A stretch of 35,905 nucleotides of DNA from positions 1-35,905 of the forward strand of contig CAMAKT010000004.1 in NCBI GenBank assembly GCA_945836135.1. Direction: 5' to 3'. This DNA comes from an uncultured Clostridia bacterium. Lineage in GTDB: Bacteria > Bacillota > Clostridia > Lachnospirales > Lachnospiraceae. The notes under the pieces are model-generated. The model was not told the DNA's origin, ran no database searches, and was given only the letters and a program-made list of their open reading frames with translations. Below, piece by piece: positions 16,709 through 26,807 of the stretch. The position numbers were made by a program, and so were the translations under genes. Positions within the stretch are counted from its first letter, which is position 1, and every line of letters begins with the position of its first letter.

Positions 16709-17833
16709 TTAACTATTCGTGTATGCTTTTAATGCCGGCAGGGCATTTCCCTCATAATCGAAAAGTGCCTGATTCGCCCACTCGTTACCGCAGGGTTCGG
16801 ATACACCAAGATACTTAAGCGAAGCACTGGTGGCCCAGCCGGAACCAACCACAGGAATCCATGCCGGTTCCCAGTAATAAAATCCCATCACTTCCGGCAT
16901 GCTCATCATCAAGCTGATAAGTTTTGTAAGGTACTCTTTCTGCCCTTCAACGCTTATCTCATATCCGTCGTTTAAAACCACCTCCGCATTCTTTGCTGCC
17001 ATCCCCTTACGGGCACGTTCACGGAGCTTCTCTCGCTCTGCATAATCCTCCGTCGTATATGGCATGGCGGTCTCCACCAGACAAATTGGCTTGTTATATA
17101 ATTCAGCCAGCTTCAGGATATTCTTCTCAAGAATCGACAATCCATATGTCTTCTTATATGGGAAATACGAAATTCCTATAATATCATAATCAAGCTCTTT
17201 GCCAAACACATCCATGAACTCTGTATATACCGGATGTTCCGGCTCTGCCGATAAATGCAGTACTATCTTTATATTGTTATTAAATGAACGAATCCCCTCT
17301 ATCGCAGCATTGATAAGCTTGAGCGCAGACTTATATTCAGGAAATTTTCCTTCCGGCCACAAAAGGCCATTCGTAATCTCATTCCCCGGCTGCACCATAT
17401 CCGGGCAAACCCCGGCAGCTTCGAGATATTCAAGAACCGATATAGTGTATCTTTTTACCGCATCGCACAACTTCGACATAGAATAGTCTTTCCACGCTTT
17501 TGGCTTTGTCTGCTTGCCTGCATCCGCCCAGAAGTCACTGTAATGCAGGTCGAGAAAAAAGCTCATTCCGGCAGCTTTGCACCGTTTTGCTATTTCAATC
17601 ACGGTAATAAGGTCATCCGAACCGCCTCCGTAAGCAATACCATCGCTGTCAAAAGGACTGTTCCACAGTCTTATCCTCACACCGTCAACGCCATGTGCAG
17701 CAAGGATGTTCACCAGATCTCCACAGATTCCGTTATCATAATATTTTGTATGTAGTTTTTCAAGCTCCAGCAATGTGGAAATATCCACACCCTTAACTGT
17801 TTTTTTCATATATAATACGCTCACATTTCTCAA
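16709..17833 (-). CDS. Arabinogalactan endo-beta-1,4-galactanase (GH53), no signal peptide
   Basis: KGVDISTLLELE, GVDGVRIRLWNSP, FFLDLHYSDFWADAGKQTKPKAW, PDMVQPGNEITNGLLWPEGK (acid/base Glu), CLVETAMPY (nucleophile Glu). Start TTG 17833 or ATG 17809. Confidence 0.93.
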   Translation of the reverse strand: MRNVSVLYMKKTVKGVDISTLLELEKLHTKYYDNGICGDLVNILAAHGVDGVRIRLWNSPFDSDGIAYGGGSDDLITVIEIAKRCKAAGMSFFLDLHYSDFWADAGKQTKPKAWKDYSMSKLCDAVKRYTISVLEYLEAAGVCPDMVQPGNEITNGLLWPEGKFPEYKSALKLINAAIEGIRSFNNNIKIVLHLSAEPEHPVYTEFMDVFGKELDYDIIGISYFPYKKTYGLSILEKNILKLAELYNKPICLVETAMPYTTEDYAEREKLRERARKGMAAKNAEVVLNDGYEISVEGQKEYLTKLISLMMSMPEVMGFYYWEPAWIPVVGSGWATSASLKYLGVSEPCGNEWANQALFDYEGNALPALKAYTNS

Positions 17834-17841
17834 TACTTATC

Positions 17842-19149
17842 TCAGTCCTGCATTCCCAGACAGTAGTTAATGAACTGCTGTGCCGTTCTTCCGGAAATTC
17901 CGCCATGGCTTAATTCCCACTTATTTGCTTCGGCACACAGTTCCTCTTCTCCGAGCTTCACGCCACTTTTTCTTGCCAGTTCCTTTACAATATTAAAGTA
18001 TTCCTTCTGGCTTGGCTTGGAATAATTAATCGTGACTCCGAAACGATTCACCAATGACAGCTTCTCCTGCATTGTGTCAGAGCGGTGCATACCATTGTCA
18101 GTCTGCACATCATCCCTGTCATTCCACGTCTCCTTAATAAGATGCCGCCTGTTGGAGGTTGCATATATCAGGATATTGTCAGGCTTAGTCTCCACTCCGC
18201 CCTCAATAACCGCCTTAAGGAACTTATATTCAATCTCAAATTCCTCAAAGGACAAATCATCCATATAAATTATAAATTTGTAATTACGATTTTTAATACT
18301 TGCTATAACATTAGAAAGGTCCTTGAACTGATGCTTATATATCTCTATCATTCGCAGACCCTGATCATAGAACTCATTAACAATCGCTTTAATGCTGGTG
18401 GACTTACCCGTTCCGCTGTCACCAAACAGCAGTACATTGTTAGCTTTCTTGCCCTGTACAAACGCCCTTGTGTTATCCACAAGCTTCTTCTTCTGAATCT
18501 CATAGCCAACCAAATCGTCGAGCATTACACGCTCCATATTATTGATTGGCTGGAAGTGTATGGTTCCGTCGCTCTCGGAGGAAAAGCGGAACGCTTTGTT
18601 AAGTCCAAACATTCCAACACCATAATCATAATAAAAACCTGTCACAAGCTTAAAGAATTCATCAACATCTTTTGCTTTTCCAAGTTCCAGCGACAGGCTT
18701 CGCACCTTCTCGCTGACATTCTTATTATACATCAGTTCCGGCTTGCCGATTGCCTTGTAGTTCTCAAGCACACTGAAGCAGTCGATTCCAAGCTTTTTCT
18801 CAAGCCATGAAAAATCATAGTGAAACAGCTCATAAAATGCCTGAAAATCATTTCTTGCAAAATGATTTGCACTTCCGTCCTTCGCTCCTGTCTTTTCACA
18901 GGTAATGCTGAAAGGATTTTCATCGGTAATAAGCAGAAATGTCAGATAGTTATGCCATAAGTTATTGTCAAAACCATACGATGTAGCAAGCACAAGCAGT
19001 CTCTTTATCTGTCTGTAGGTTTCCGTCACAAGCTCATCCACCGCCATACTGCCATCCTTAGCCCGCCTTGATACCTCGCAGAGTTCCATTAAAATTGAAT
19101 CCTTTGGCATATCCCCATACATAATAAGCTTAGATACTATATTTTCCAT
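17842..19149 (-). CDS. DUF815-family AAA ATPase
   Basis: Walker A LLFGDSGTGKSTSIKAIVNEF, Walker B FIIYMDDLSFEEFE, IYATSNRRHLIKETWNDRDDVQ, all DUF815-like. Confidence 0.88.
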   Translation of the reverse strand: MENIVSKLIMYGDMPKDSILMELCEVSRRAKDGSMAVDELVTETYRQIKRLLVLATSYGFDNNLWHNYLTFLLITDENPFSITCEKTGAKDGSANHFARNDFQAFYELFHYDFSWLEKKLGIDCFSVLENYKAIGKPELMYNKNVSEKVRSLSLELGKAKDVDEFFKLVTGFYYDYGVGMFGLNKAFRFSSESDGTIHFQPINNMERVMLDDLVGYEIQKKKLVDNTRAFVQGKKANNVLLFGDSGTGKSTSIKAIVNEFYDQGLRMIEIYKHQFKDLSNVIASIKNRNYKFIIYMDDLSFEEFEIEYKFLKAVIEGGVETKPDNILIYATSNRRHLIKETWNDRDDVQTDNGMHRSDTMQEKLSLVNRFGVTINYSKPSQKEYFNIVKELARKSGVKLGEEELCAEANKWELSHGGISGRTAQQFINYCLGMQD

Positions 19150-19192
19150 TGTAAATTCCTCGAATTATTGTACATGTATTAATAATATTTCA

Positions 19193-20062
19193 TCAAATAT
19201 CAAGCTCTTTCACACATGCTATAGCAACTGCTCCCGGTCCGATATGGCATGCAACGCTTAATGATAACGGATTCATAATAATGTCATGGTCAGGGTAAAT
19301 TGCCTTTACCTCGTCATAAAAAATCTTAGCCTCATCATCACTGCCTGAATATGCCACCTCAATGTGCATATTCTCACCCTTTTCCGAGCTTCCGAAGCGC
19401 TTCACAAAATCGCTCTGAATCGCCGTAAGCATTGTCTGTTTGGCCTGCTTCAAGGTTCTGCACTTTGAAAAAGCATCTAACTTCTCTCCCTGAATCTGAA
19501 GCACAGGCTTAAGTTTTAATAGTGTACCAAGTGCTGCAGCAGCCGGGGTAATTCTTCCGCCTTTTTTTAAGTAGTAAAGTGTTGACAATGTTATATAAAT
19601 GCTTGATTCAAATCTGGTAGCTTCAAGCTTGTCCTTAATCTGGGCTGCTGTATATCCTTTCTGCACCATTGCCACGGCATCAAGCACAGACTGGCGCTGT
19701 GTAACGGATATTCGCTGATTGTTTACTACCTGAACCTTGCCATCATAATCACCGGACAGCATTATTGCAGTCTCACACGAACTGCTGAGTCCACTGGACA
19801 TAGGAATATGAACTATCTCGTCATACTCCTTAAGCAGCTTATCCCACATATCCGTGACATCCTGCAGCCCCGGCTGCGAAGTGGATATATCTGCATCCTC
19901 GCTAAGTGCCTTATAAAACTGCTCCTGTGTCAGATCAACATCCTCAAAATGCAGCTTGCCGTTAATATAGAATGGCATAGGCAACACCGAAACACCTATT
20001 GTAGCTGCTTCTGCCTGCGTAATACCGCTGTTACTGTCTGTTACAATCGCAATCTTTCCCAT
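19193..20062 (-). CDS. DegV-family fatty-acid-binding-like protein
   Basis: MGKIAIVTDSNSGITQAEAATIGVSVLPMPFYINGK, TSQPG, MSSGLSSSCETA, typical DegV signatures. Start at 20062 behind GAGGAAA. Confidence 0.95.
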   Translation of the reverse strand: MGKIAIVTDSNSGITQAEAATIGVSVLPMPFYINGKLHFEDVDLTQEQFYKALSEDADISTSQPGLQDVTDMWDKLLKEYDEIVHIPMSSGLSSSCETAIMLSGDYDGKVQVVNNQRISVTQRQSVLDAVAMVQKGYTAAQIKDKLEATRFESSIYITLSTLYYLKKGGRITPAAAALGTLLKLKPVLQIQGEKLDAFSKCRTLKQAKQTMLTAIQSDFVKRFGSSEKGENMHIEVAYSGSDDEAKIFYDEVKAIYPDHDIIMNPLSLSVACHIGPGAVAIACVKELDI

Positions 20063-20146
20063 ATTTTCCTCATTTCCGCGCTGCTCATCTGCGCACACTT
20101 TCATTCTTTTATCTATTCTATATTATTGCGCTATCAGCTCCCCTGA

Positions 20147-20815
20147 TTATTGTCGTTCCACAACCTCTCCCTGCTTCTTATAAATCGAGCCTGCTCTGAC
20201 ATATCCCCTTACAGAGGAAAGCGGATATATGCTGCTGCCGCGTCCTATTACCGTTCCCGGATTAAGCACCGAACCACAGCCAACCTCCACATTGTCACCT
20301 AACATTGCACCAAACTTCTTAAGTCCTGTCTCAATCTCTCCGCCCTCACATCTTACCTTTACCAAAGTCTTATCTGACTTGACATTAGAAGTAATCGAGC
20401 CGGCGCCCATATGCGCCTTATAGCCCAAAACGGAGTCTCCCACATAATTGTAATGCGGAACCTGTACCTTATTGAATAGTACCACATTCTTAAGCTCTGT
20501 TGAATTGCCTACCACCGCACCTTCACCTACAATGGCATTGCCACGGATAAATGCGCAGTGCCTTACCTCAGCATTTTTCCCAATAATGCAAGGACCATTG
20601 ATATATGCTGAAGGTGCAACAGACGCACTTTTAGCTATCCAGACATGCTGAACAGGATTATCGTACTCCTCCGGGCTAAGCGTACTACCAAGCTTCTTAA
20701 TAAATTCGCCTATAAGCGGCAACGCCTGCCACGGATAATCAAGTCCTTCAAAAAGCTCTGCTGCAATAGTCTCATTTAAATCATACAGATTTATTATCTT
20801 CAATTCTTCGAACAT
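20147..20815 (-). CDS. Left-handed beta-helix (hexapeptide repeat) protein, GlmU C-terminal-like acyltransferase without an N-terminal nucleotidyltransferase domain
   Basis: Repeated hexapeptides (GPCIIGKNAEVRHCAFIRGNAIVGEGAVVGNSTELKNVV); 222 aa, 13 nt downstream of glmS. Confidence 0.8.
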   Translation of the reverse strand: MFEELKIINLYDLNETIAAELFEGLDYPWQALPLIGEFIKKLGSTLSPEEYDNPVQHVWIAKSASVAPSAYINGPCIIGKNAEVRHCAFIRGNAIVGEGAVVGNSTELKNVVLFNKVQVPHYNYVGDSVLGYKAHMGAGSITSNVKSDKTLVKVRCEGGEIETGLKKFGAMLGDNVEVGCGSVLNPGTVIGRGSSIYPLSSVRGYVRAGSIYKKQGEVVERQ

Positions 20816-20828
20816 AATGCACCCTCAC

Positions 20829-22649
20829 TTACTCTACCGTCACGGATTTTGCAAGATTACGCGGCTGGTCAACATCGTTGCCTCTAAGCACTGCTGTATA
20901 GTATGCAATGAGCTGTAGCGGAACAACAGCAAGCATAGGCATAAGTGCATCCATAATCACCGGAATTCTGACGATATAATCTACTGCCTCATTTTCTATC
21001 TCAACATCCTTTGCACATACCAGAACAACCTTTGCACCTCGTGCCTTGACTTCCTTGATATTGCTTATTGTCTTTTCCATTATATCATGCTGGGTTACTA
21101 CAGCTATAACAGGCATCTGCTCGGTAACAAGAGATATTGTTCCATGCTTTAACTCTCCTGCTGCGTATGACTCAGAATGTATATATGAAATTTCCTTAAG
21201 CTTAAGCGAGCCCTCCATGCTGAGTGCATAGTCAAGACCTCGTCCTATATACAGAAGGCTGTCGGCATTCATAATCTTGGAAGCAACATACTGGCAGGTA
21301 TCCTTACACATTAAGGTATTCTCCAAAGCTTCCGGAATATTCTCAAGCTCAGCAATGTATGCCGCGCATACCTCCTTGGTAATCTTTTTCTTTGCATACG
21401 CCAGCTTGAACGCAAGCATATACATCATGGCAATCTGCACCGAAAAAGCCTTGGTTGATGCAACCGAAATCTCCGGTCCCGCATGGGTGTACATAACCAT
21501 ATCGGCTTCTCTGGCTATTGATGAGCCCTTTACATTGACGAATGCAAGTGTATCCGCTCCCAGTTCCTTGGAGATGCGCAGAGCTTCCTTGGTATCTGCT
21601 GTCTCGCCGGACTGAGAAATCAGTATAACAAGATCCTTATCCGTAATAAGTGGGTCACGATAGCGGAATTCCGAAGCCATATCCACCGTAACCTCAGTTC
21701 TAGCCAGCTTCTCTATGACATATTTGCCTACCATTCCGGCATGCATTGCCGTACCGCAGGCAACAATAAATATCTTATTATATGCAGCAAGCTTCTCATC
21801 CGTAAGTCCACATTCGTCAAAATCCGGCATTCCTTCGGTAATTCTTGGCGTTATGGTGGTGCGTACCGCTGTCGGCTGCTCATATATCTCCTTGAGCATA
21901 AAGTGCTCATAACCGCCCTTCTGAGCCGCATCCACATCCCATGTTGCTGCCTGAAGTTCTTTTTCTACAGGGTTCTTATGAACATCATACACTCTGACCC
22001 TGTTGTCCTCCACACAAGCTATCTCATCCTGTTCGAGCAGGTAATAATCTCTTGTATACTGCAATATTGCCGATACATCAGAAGCAATAAAGTTCTCACC
22101 TTTACCTATGCCGATAATAAGCGGACTGTCCTTGCGAACCGAATATACTCTTCCCGGAAAATCACGAAATACAATGCCCAGCGCATATGATCCCTCAATC
22201 TCCCCTAAAACTCTGGCAATCGTCTCCAGCGGGTCGCCGTCATAATAGTAGTCCAGTAACTTTGCAACTGCCTCCGTATCGGTCTGGCTCTCGAAAGCAT
22301 AACCCTGTCCTGATAAAAATTCCTTAAGTTGCTTATAATTTTCAATGATTCCATTGTGTACAATCGAAACTCTCTTGTTGCCATGAGGATGTGAATTGAT
22401 ATCCGATGGTTCTCCATGTGTAGCCCATCTGGTGTGTCCTATTCCGCAGTGTCCCGTCGGCTTCCCGTCAGTCTTAATCTTCTCAATAAGGCAGCTAAGC
22501 TTCCCTTGTGACTTTTCCACCCTTATCTTATTGTTCTCAAATACAGCTATTCCTGCAGAATCATAGCCTCTATACTCAAGCTTGGCAAGTGTATCAAGCA
22601 GAACATCCGTTGCATCCTTCGGTCCGCAATATCCGACTATTCCACACAT
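20829..22649 (-). CDS. glmS: Glutamine--fructose-6-phosphate aminotransferase (isomerizing)
   Basis: MCGIVGYCGPKDATDVLLDTLAKLEYRGYDSAGIAVF (N-terminal Cys nucleophile), SIS domains, C-terminal DQPRNLAKSVTVE. Start at 22649. Confidence 0.98.
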   Translation of the reverse strand: MCGIVGYCGPKDATDVLLDTLAKLEYRGYDSAGIAVFENNKIRVEKSQGKLSCLIEKIKTDGKPTGHCGIGHTRWATHGEPSDINSHPHGNKRVSIVHNGIIENYKQLKEFLSGQGYAFESQTDTEAVAKLLDYYYDGDPLETIARVLGEIEGSYALGIVFRDFPGRVYSVRKDSPLIIGIGKGENFIASDVSAILQYTRDYYLLEQDEIACVEDNRVRVYDVHKNPVEKELQAATWDVDAAQKGGYEHFMLKEIYEQPTAVRTTITPRITEGMPDFDECGLTDEKLAAYNKIFIVACGTAMHAGMVGKYVIEKLARTEVTVDMASEFRYRDPLITDKDLVILISQSGETADTKEALRISKELGADTLAFVNVKGSSIAREADMVMYTHAGPEISVASTKAFSVQIAMMYMLAFKLAYAKKKITKEVCAAYIAELENIPEALENTLMCKDTCQYVASKIMNADSLLYIGRGLDYALSMEGSLKLKEISYIHSESYAAGELKHGTISLVTEQMPVIAVVTQHDIMEKTISNIKEVKARGAKVVLVCAKDVEIENEAVDYIVRIPVIMDALMPMLAVVPLQLIAYYTAVLRGNDVDQPRNLAKSVTVE

Positions 22650-22733
22650 AATCATTCCCTCCTTAAGAACTTATACGAACTATAATAACATATCAGCTTA
22701 TTTCAGACAATCAATATTTCCTCAAGTTTTGTT

Positions 22734-24764
22734 TTACTTGTAATAGGCAGCCGCACTGTCAAAGTAGGGTCTTAAGAGGTATTGATTGTTGACCCCCTTG
22801 ACAGCTTCTGTTCTCCTTGAAACAAATCCTTCCAGCTTATCCAGGTACTCCTGATTGGATATACTTCCGTCTGCGACTCCGGTAAGTCCCTTTTCCCAGC
22901 TTGCAGTAAGTGTAGGGTCAAGCAAATACTTGATTGATGCGCTCACCACGTCATATATCATTTCACCAAGAAGGGTCGGCGTGATAATCTGTGTCTTGTT
23001 ATTAAGCTTGATGTAACCCTTGTCAATAAGTTTTTTTAGTATCTCTGCTCTCGTGGCACTGGTTCCGATTCCGCTGCCCTTAATCTGTGCTCTCAGCTCT
23101 TCATCTTCGATTAGCTGTCCCGCATTCTCCATTGCAAGTATAATAGAACCGGAGTTATATCGCTTCGGTGGAGATGTCTTTCCCTCCTTGACGAATATCT
23201 CGCTAATTGGTATTATAGCGCCCTTTTTAAGCTTGTTAAGTCTATCAAGCATAGCGGCGTCACACTTTACATCCTCTGTCTCGTCATCATTTGGAGCTTT
23301 TTTTGCAGGGGTACTGTTGCCTGCAACCTTAAGATAACCTTCCGATACAAGCACCTTAAAGCTTGAAAACAGCTTTTCTCCCTCTCTTTTGAGCACTAAG
23401 CTGACTTTCTGATATACAGCCGGAGGATAAAAAACAGCCAGAAATCTCTTCACAATTGTATTATATACATTACGTGCCATCGGCGACATTCCTCCCACCG
23501 CCCCCGTCTGCCCGGTAGGAATAATGGCATAGTGGTCTGTAATCTGCTTGTCGTTGGTATATCTCGATTTTCCTATATTTTTGTAACTTCCCGATGCAAG
23601 TATCTCCTGCGCATATTCAGCAGCCGGCTGGTAATTCTTAAGTCCACCAAGGTTTTTATGTATTTCCTTGGCTACTGCCGATGACAACACTCTGGCATCG
23701 GTTCTCGGATATGTAACCAATTTCTTCTCATACAACTCCTGAGTGATACGAAGCGTCTCATCAGGGCTTATCTTAAACAGCTTTGAGCACTCATTCTGCA
23801 GCTCAGCCAGATTAAAAAGCAAAGGTGCATTACGGTTCTCTTTCCTCTTTTCAATAGTATCAAGTAAGCTTTCTACCGGAGGTTCCGGCTGTATCCTGTC
23901 CGTACCTTCACAAGGCCTGCTGCCTGCAAGAAGTTCGATCAGTTCCCTGGCATCCTCTTCCTTATTAAAGCCATTCTCCTTATAGAGTTTCGGTGACGCA
24001 AAATATTTTGAGCCCTCTACAGCCCTCCACTCAGCTTCAAACCCGTTCTCTCCTATATTACATTTTGCAAGCACACGGTAAAACGGTGTCTCAACAAACT
24101 GTCTGATTTCACGTTCTCTTTTGACTATCATGCCCTGAACGCAGGTCATTACACGCCCTACAGCGATTACCGTATTCTTGTTAAGTTTAAGGTAGCTTGA
24201 AATTGTACCACCATATTTGAGTGTGAGCACTCTGGAAAAATTAATTCCCATAAGGTAATCTTCCTTGGCACGCAGATAAGCAGCATCCGACAGGCTGTCA
24301 TACTCCGACAAATCCTTGGCTTCCCTGATTCCGCGCAGAATCTCCTCCTCCGTCTGTGAATCAATCCACACTCTTTTTCTGGTCTTACCCGACACATGTG
24401 CCTCCTGCTCCACAAGGCGGTATATATATTCTCCTTCACGCCCTGAGTCAGTACACACATATATCGTGTCTATGTCCTGTCTGTTTAAAAGACCTGACAC
24501 TATATCAAACTGCTTCCTGGTACCCTCAATAACCTCATATTTCCATTCCTTTGGTATAAACGGAAGGGTATCCAGGTTCCATCTTTTAAGTACAGAATCA
24601 TAGCTTTCCGGATAGCTCATGGTGACAAGGTGTCCTACACACCATGTAACCACCGCCTCATCCGACTCTACATAGCCATCCCGTCTGACCGTATTATATT
24701 TCAATGCTTTGGCAAATTCCTGTGCCACGCTTGGTTTTTCCGCAATAAATAATGATTTACCCAT
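22734..24764 (-). CDS. topB: DNA topoisomerase III (type IA)
   Basis: MGKSLFIAEKPSVAQEFAKAL Toprim, VCTDSGREGEYIYRLV, LVTYPRTDARVLS active-site Tyr, GSGIGTSATRAEILKKL. Confidence 0.96.
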   Translation of the reverse strand: MGKSLFIAEKPSVAQEFAKALKYNTVRRDGYVESDEAVVTWCVGHLVTMSYPESYDSVLKRWNLDTLPFIPKEWKYEVIEGTRKQFDIVSGLLNRQDIDTIYVCTDSGREGEYIYRLVEQEAHVSGKTRKRVWIDSQTEEEILRGIREAKDLSEYDSLSDAAYLRAKEDYLMGINFSRVLTLKYGGTISSYLKLNKNTVIAVGRVMTCVQGMIVKREREIRQFVETPFYRVLAKCNIGENGFEAEWRAVEGSKYFASPKLYKENGFNKEEDARELIELLAGSRPCEGTDRIQPEPPVESLLDTIEKRKENRNAPLLFNLAELQNECSKLFKISPDETLRITQELYEKKLVTYPRTDARVLSSAVAKEIHKNLGGLKNYQPAAEYAQEILASGSYKNIGKSRYTNDKQITDHYAIIPTGQTGAVGGMSPMARNVYNTIVKRFLAVFYPPAVYQKVSLVLKREGEKLFSSFKVLVSEGYLKVAGNSTPAKKAPNDDETEDVKCDAAMLDRLNKLKKGAIIPISEIFVKEGKTSPPKRYNSGSIILAMENAGQLIEDEELRAQIKGSGIGTSATRAEILKKLIDKGYIKLNNKTQIITPTLLGEMIYDVVSASIKYLLDPTLTASWEKGLTGVADGSISNQEYLDKLEGFVSRRTEAVKGVNNQYLLRPYFDSAAAYYK

Positions 24765-24778
24765 TTAAAATCCTGTTC

Positions 24779-26161
24779 CTATAGCTCCTCCATACCGATG
24801 AGTTTTATGAGAGGCTCCATATTCTTCTCTGAAAAAATCCTCAATTCTTCGGTAAATCCACCCAGTGAAAAAAGATATACATATTGAGGTGTTATTCCTG
24901 CAAGCTCCGCATTTGCAAGAAGCTCCTCATAATCCTTCTGTGTCATAGGTTTATCCGTCGAATTGGTCTTTCCAATCAGGCAGGTCCCCTCCGTGCCCTC
25001 AGCAATTATATCCACATCGCCGTTTTTGCCGTACCAGCTTCCCTTTCTGGCAATGTTAAACTGAAGTCCGCCTGAATTGCCAAGCAATTCCAAATATTCC
25101 TGCCCCACCATTACAAAAGCATCCGAAGCATATTTTTTAAGGTCTTCCTGAATAAAACGCTCATAGAAACGTTCGCTGTCCATACATGTCAATGCCGTAA
25201 ACTGTCCGTATATAAAGCGGTACCAGAAATACACATAGCTGTCGTTAATCCGGTACAGTCCCTTCTTGGAATTGACATAGCCCTTGCTGTCATAGGAAAA
25301 AAGCTTCTCAACAATGTCTCTCTCCATAAGGTGTTTTATATACACACTGATTTTATCCCTGCCGTAACCTGTATATTCGTAGATATCATTGAGCTTTTCC
25401 CTGCCGGAAGCAAGAGTAGCAAGAATTGTATTGTATACTCCCGTCTCACGAAGCTCATTTTTAACAAACTCGTAACCGGCAAGATGCAGTTTTCCCTCCG
25501 GTTTCAATATCTCATTAATTATGTTATCCTTCAGGCTTCGGTCCGGCGCAAAGCAGGCAAGGTATCCCGGTACTCCGCCTGTAATCGCATAGAGTCTTAT
25601 AATATCCTCCACACCGTACTGCGGAAACATTCTTACTGTCTCAACAAAAGAAAACACCCTCAGCTTAATGAAGCTGTTGATATACATAGCTGCACTTCCC
25701 ACTGCCGAAACCAGATTATTCTCAACAAAATATATAGACGAAGTGGTGAGTATCACCTGAAGACTCACATTAATTGTCTTGTTATTAATCACTTTAACAA
25801 TATCAGTAAAAAAACTATCCGATGCTTTTATAAGGTGTATAAAGTCTTCAATTACAAGTACAACGCTTCCGCTCATCTGCCTCAATGCGTTAATGAGCAG
25901 TTGTTCGTATGTGTCATCCGGCTCTGTAAAATTCATAAGCGCACGATTGGTCTGTGCAGTCACAGCTTGTATAAAATGTCTCTTCTGTTCCTTTTCGGAG
26001 CCCGGAAGTGCATAGAACCACAATGACTGCTTGTCTTTGGTATATTCCTTAATCAGTGTGGTCTTTCCCATGCCTTCTCTTCCATAGAGCACACAGATTG
26101 TTCCCATATCCAGATTATATGCTTCATTCAAAGTATTTAATTCAACATTTCTACCAATCAT
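24779..26161 (-). CDS. Archaeal-type AAA ATPase (ATPase_2-like) with DUF234-like C-terminal domain
   Basis: MIGRNVELNTLNEAYN...CVLYGREGMGKTTLIKEY (Walker A), SVVLVIEDFIHLI (Walker B), winged-helix middle region, YFWYRFIYG then DVDIIAEGTEGTCLIGKTN. Start 26161 behind GGAGGG. Confidence 0.8.
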   Translation of the reverse strand: MIGRNVELNTLNEAYNLDMGTICVLYGREGMGKTTLIKEYTKDKQSLWFYALPGSEKEQKRHFIQAVTAQTNRALMNFTEPDDTYEQLLINALRQMSGSVVLVIEDFIHLIKASDSFFTDIVKVINNKTINVSLQVILTTSSIYFVENNLVSAVGSAAMYINSFIKLRVFSFVETVRMFPQYGVEDIIRLYAITGGVPGYLACFAPDRSLKDNIINEILKPEGKLHLAGYEFVKNELRETGVYNTILATLASGREKLNDIYEYTGYGRDKISVYIKHLMERDIVEKLFSYDSKGYVNSKKGLYRINDSYVYFWYRFIYGQFTALTCMDSERFYERFIQEDLKKYASDAFVMVGQEYLELLGNSGGLQFNIARKGSWYGKNGDVDIIAEGTEGTCLIGKTNSTDKPMTQKDYEELLANAELAGITPQYVYLFSLGGFTEELRIFSEKNMEPLIKLIGMEEL

Positions 26162-26205
26162 GTGTCCCTCCACGTCCATACATATTAATCTGCCAATGCT
26201 CGTAT

Positions 26206-26790
26206 CTATTTTGAATCATCCAAAGTAAGTCCGTATGCAGGAATAAAATGCTCCAGGAAAAAATTAACCTCCGGCAGTTTCATATCCTGAATTGACTTAA
26301 TTGTAGCTTCCTCTGCTTTTCTAAAATCTTGATTTCCCATTGAACGCTCTTCGATGCATTTTACAAGTGCCGACAGCTTATCTGCTGCTTTCACGTAAAG
26401 CCACATAACGGCCTCTCTTTCCGTATCCTGCATAACCGGTGCATAAAAAGGCCGCATCTCCTTAGGAAGTCCCTCCAACAGTTCATCCTTGGCGACACTC
26501 TCAACCTCCTTGTAGGCGTTGCGAATCAACGGATTGTAGTATTTGACAGGTGTCGGCATATCTCCTGTAATAATCTCTGTTGCATCATGATACATTCCCA
26601 TGAGTGCAAGTCTGTCAGGATTAAGACTTCCTCCATAATACACATTGTTGATTACCCCGAGGGCATGGGCTATCATTGCAACATCCATGCTGTGTTCGCA
26701 GATATTCTCCATTTTGGTATTGCGCATCAGCCCCCAGCGGTTAATATATTTCATTCTGCCCATAAGGGCAAAAAACTGGTTTTCTTTCAT
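26206..26790 (-). CDS. YfbR-like 5'-deoxynucleotidase (HD domain)
   Basis: MKYINRWGLMRNTKMENICEHSMDVAMIAHALG, GMYHDATEIITGDMPTPVKY. Confidence 0.92.
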   Translation of the reverse strand: MKENQFFALMGRMKYINRWGLMRNTKMENICEHSMDVAMIAHALGVINNVYYGGSLNPDRLALMGMYHDATEIITGDMPTPVKYYNPLIRNAYKEVESVAKDELLEGLPKEMRPFYAPVMQDTEREAVMWLYVKAADKLSALVKCIEERSMGNQDFRKAEEATIKSIQDMKLPEVNFFLEHFIPAYGLTLDDSK

Positions 26791-26807
26791 AATATTGCTT
26801 CCTTATT

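Noticed and set aside
18085-18810. Long antisense ORFs (e.g. 18085..18810 +, 25331..26026 +, 7199..7699 +, 15536..16180 -, 28246..28674 +)
   Set aside because: All are opposite well-supported genes and have no recognisable domains; they look like shadow ORFs.
19160-19185. Near-palindrome around TACATGTA between degV and the DUF815 gene
   Set aside because: Imperfect and AT-rich; better explained by the DUF815 gene's -10 region (TACAAT).
22650-22733. glmS ribozyme upstream of glmS
   Set aside because: Only about 84 nt separate topB and glmS, and they hold a plausible promoter (TTGTCT-17-TATTAT) and SD; no room or recognisable core for the ribozyme.
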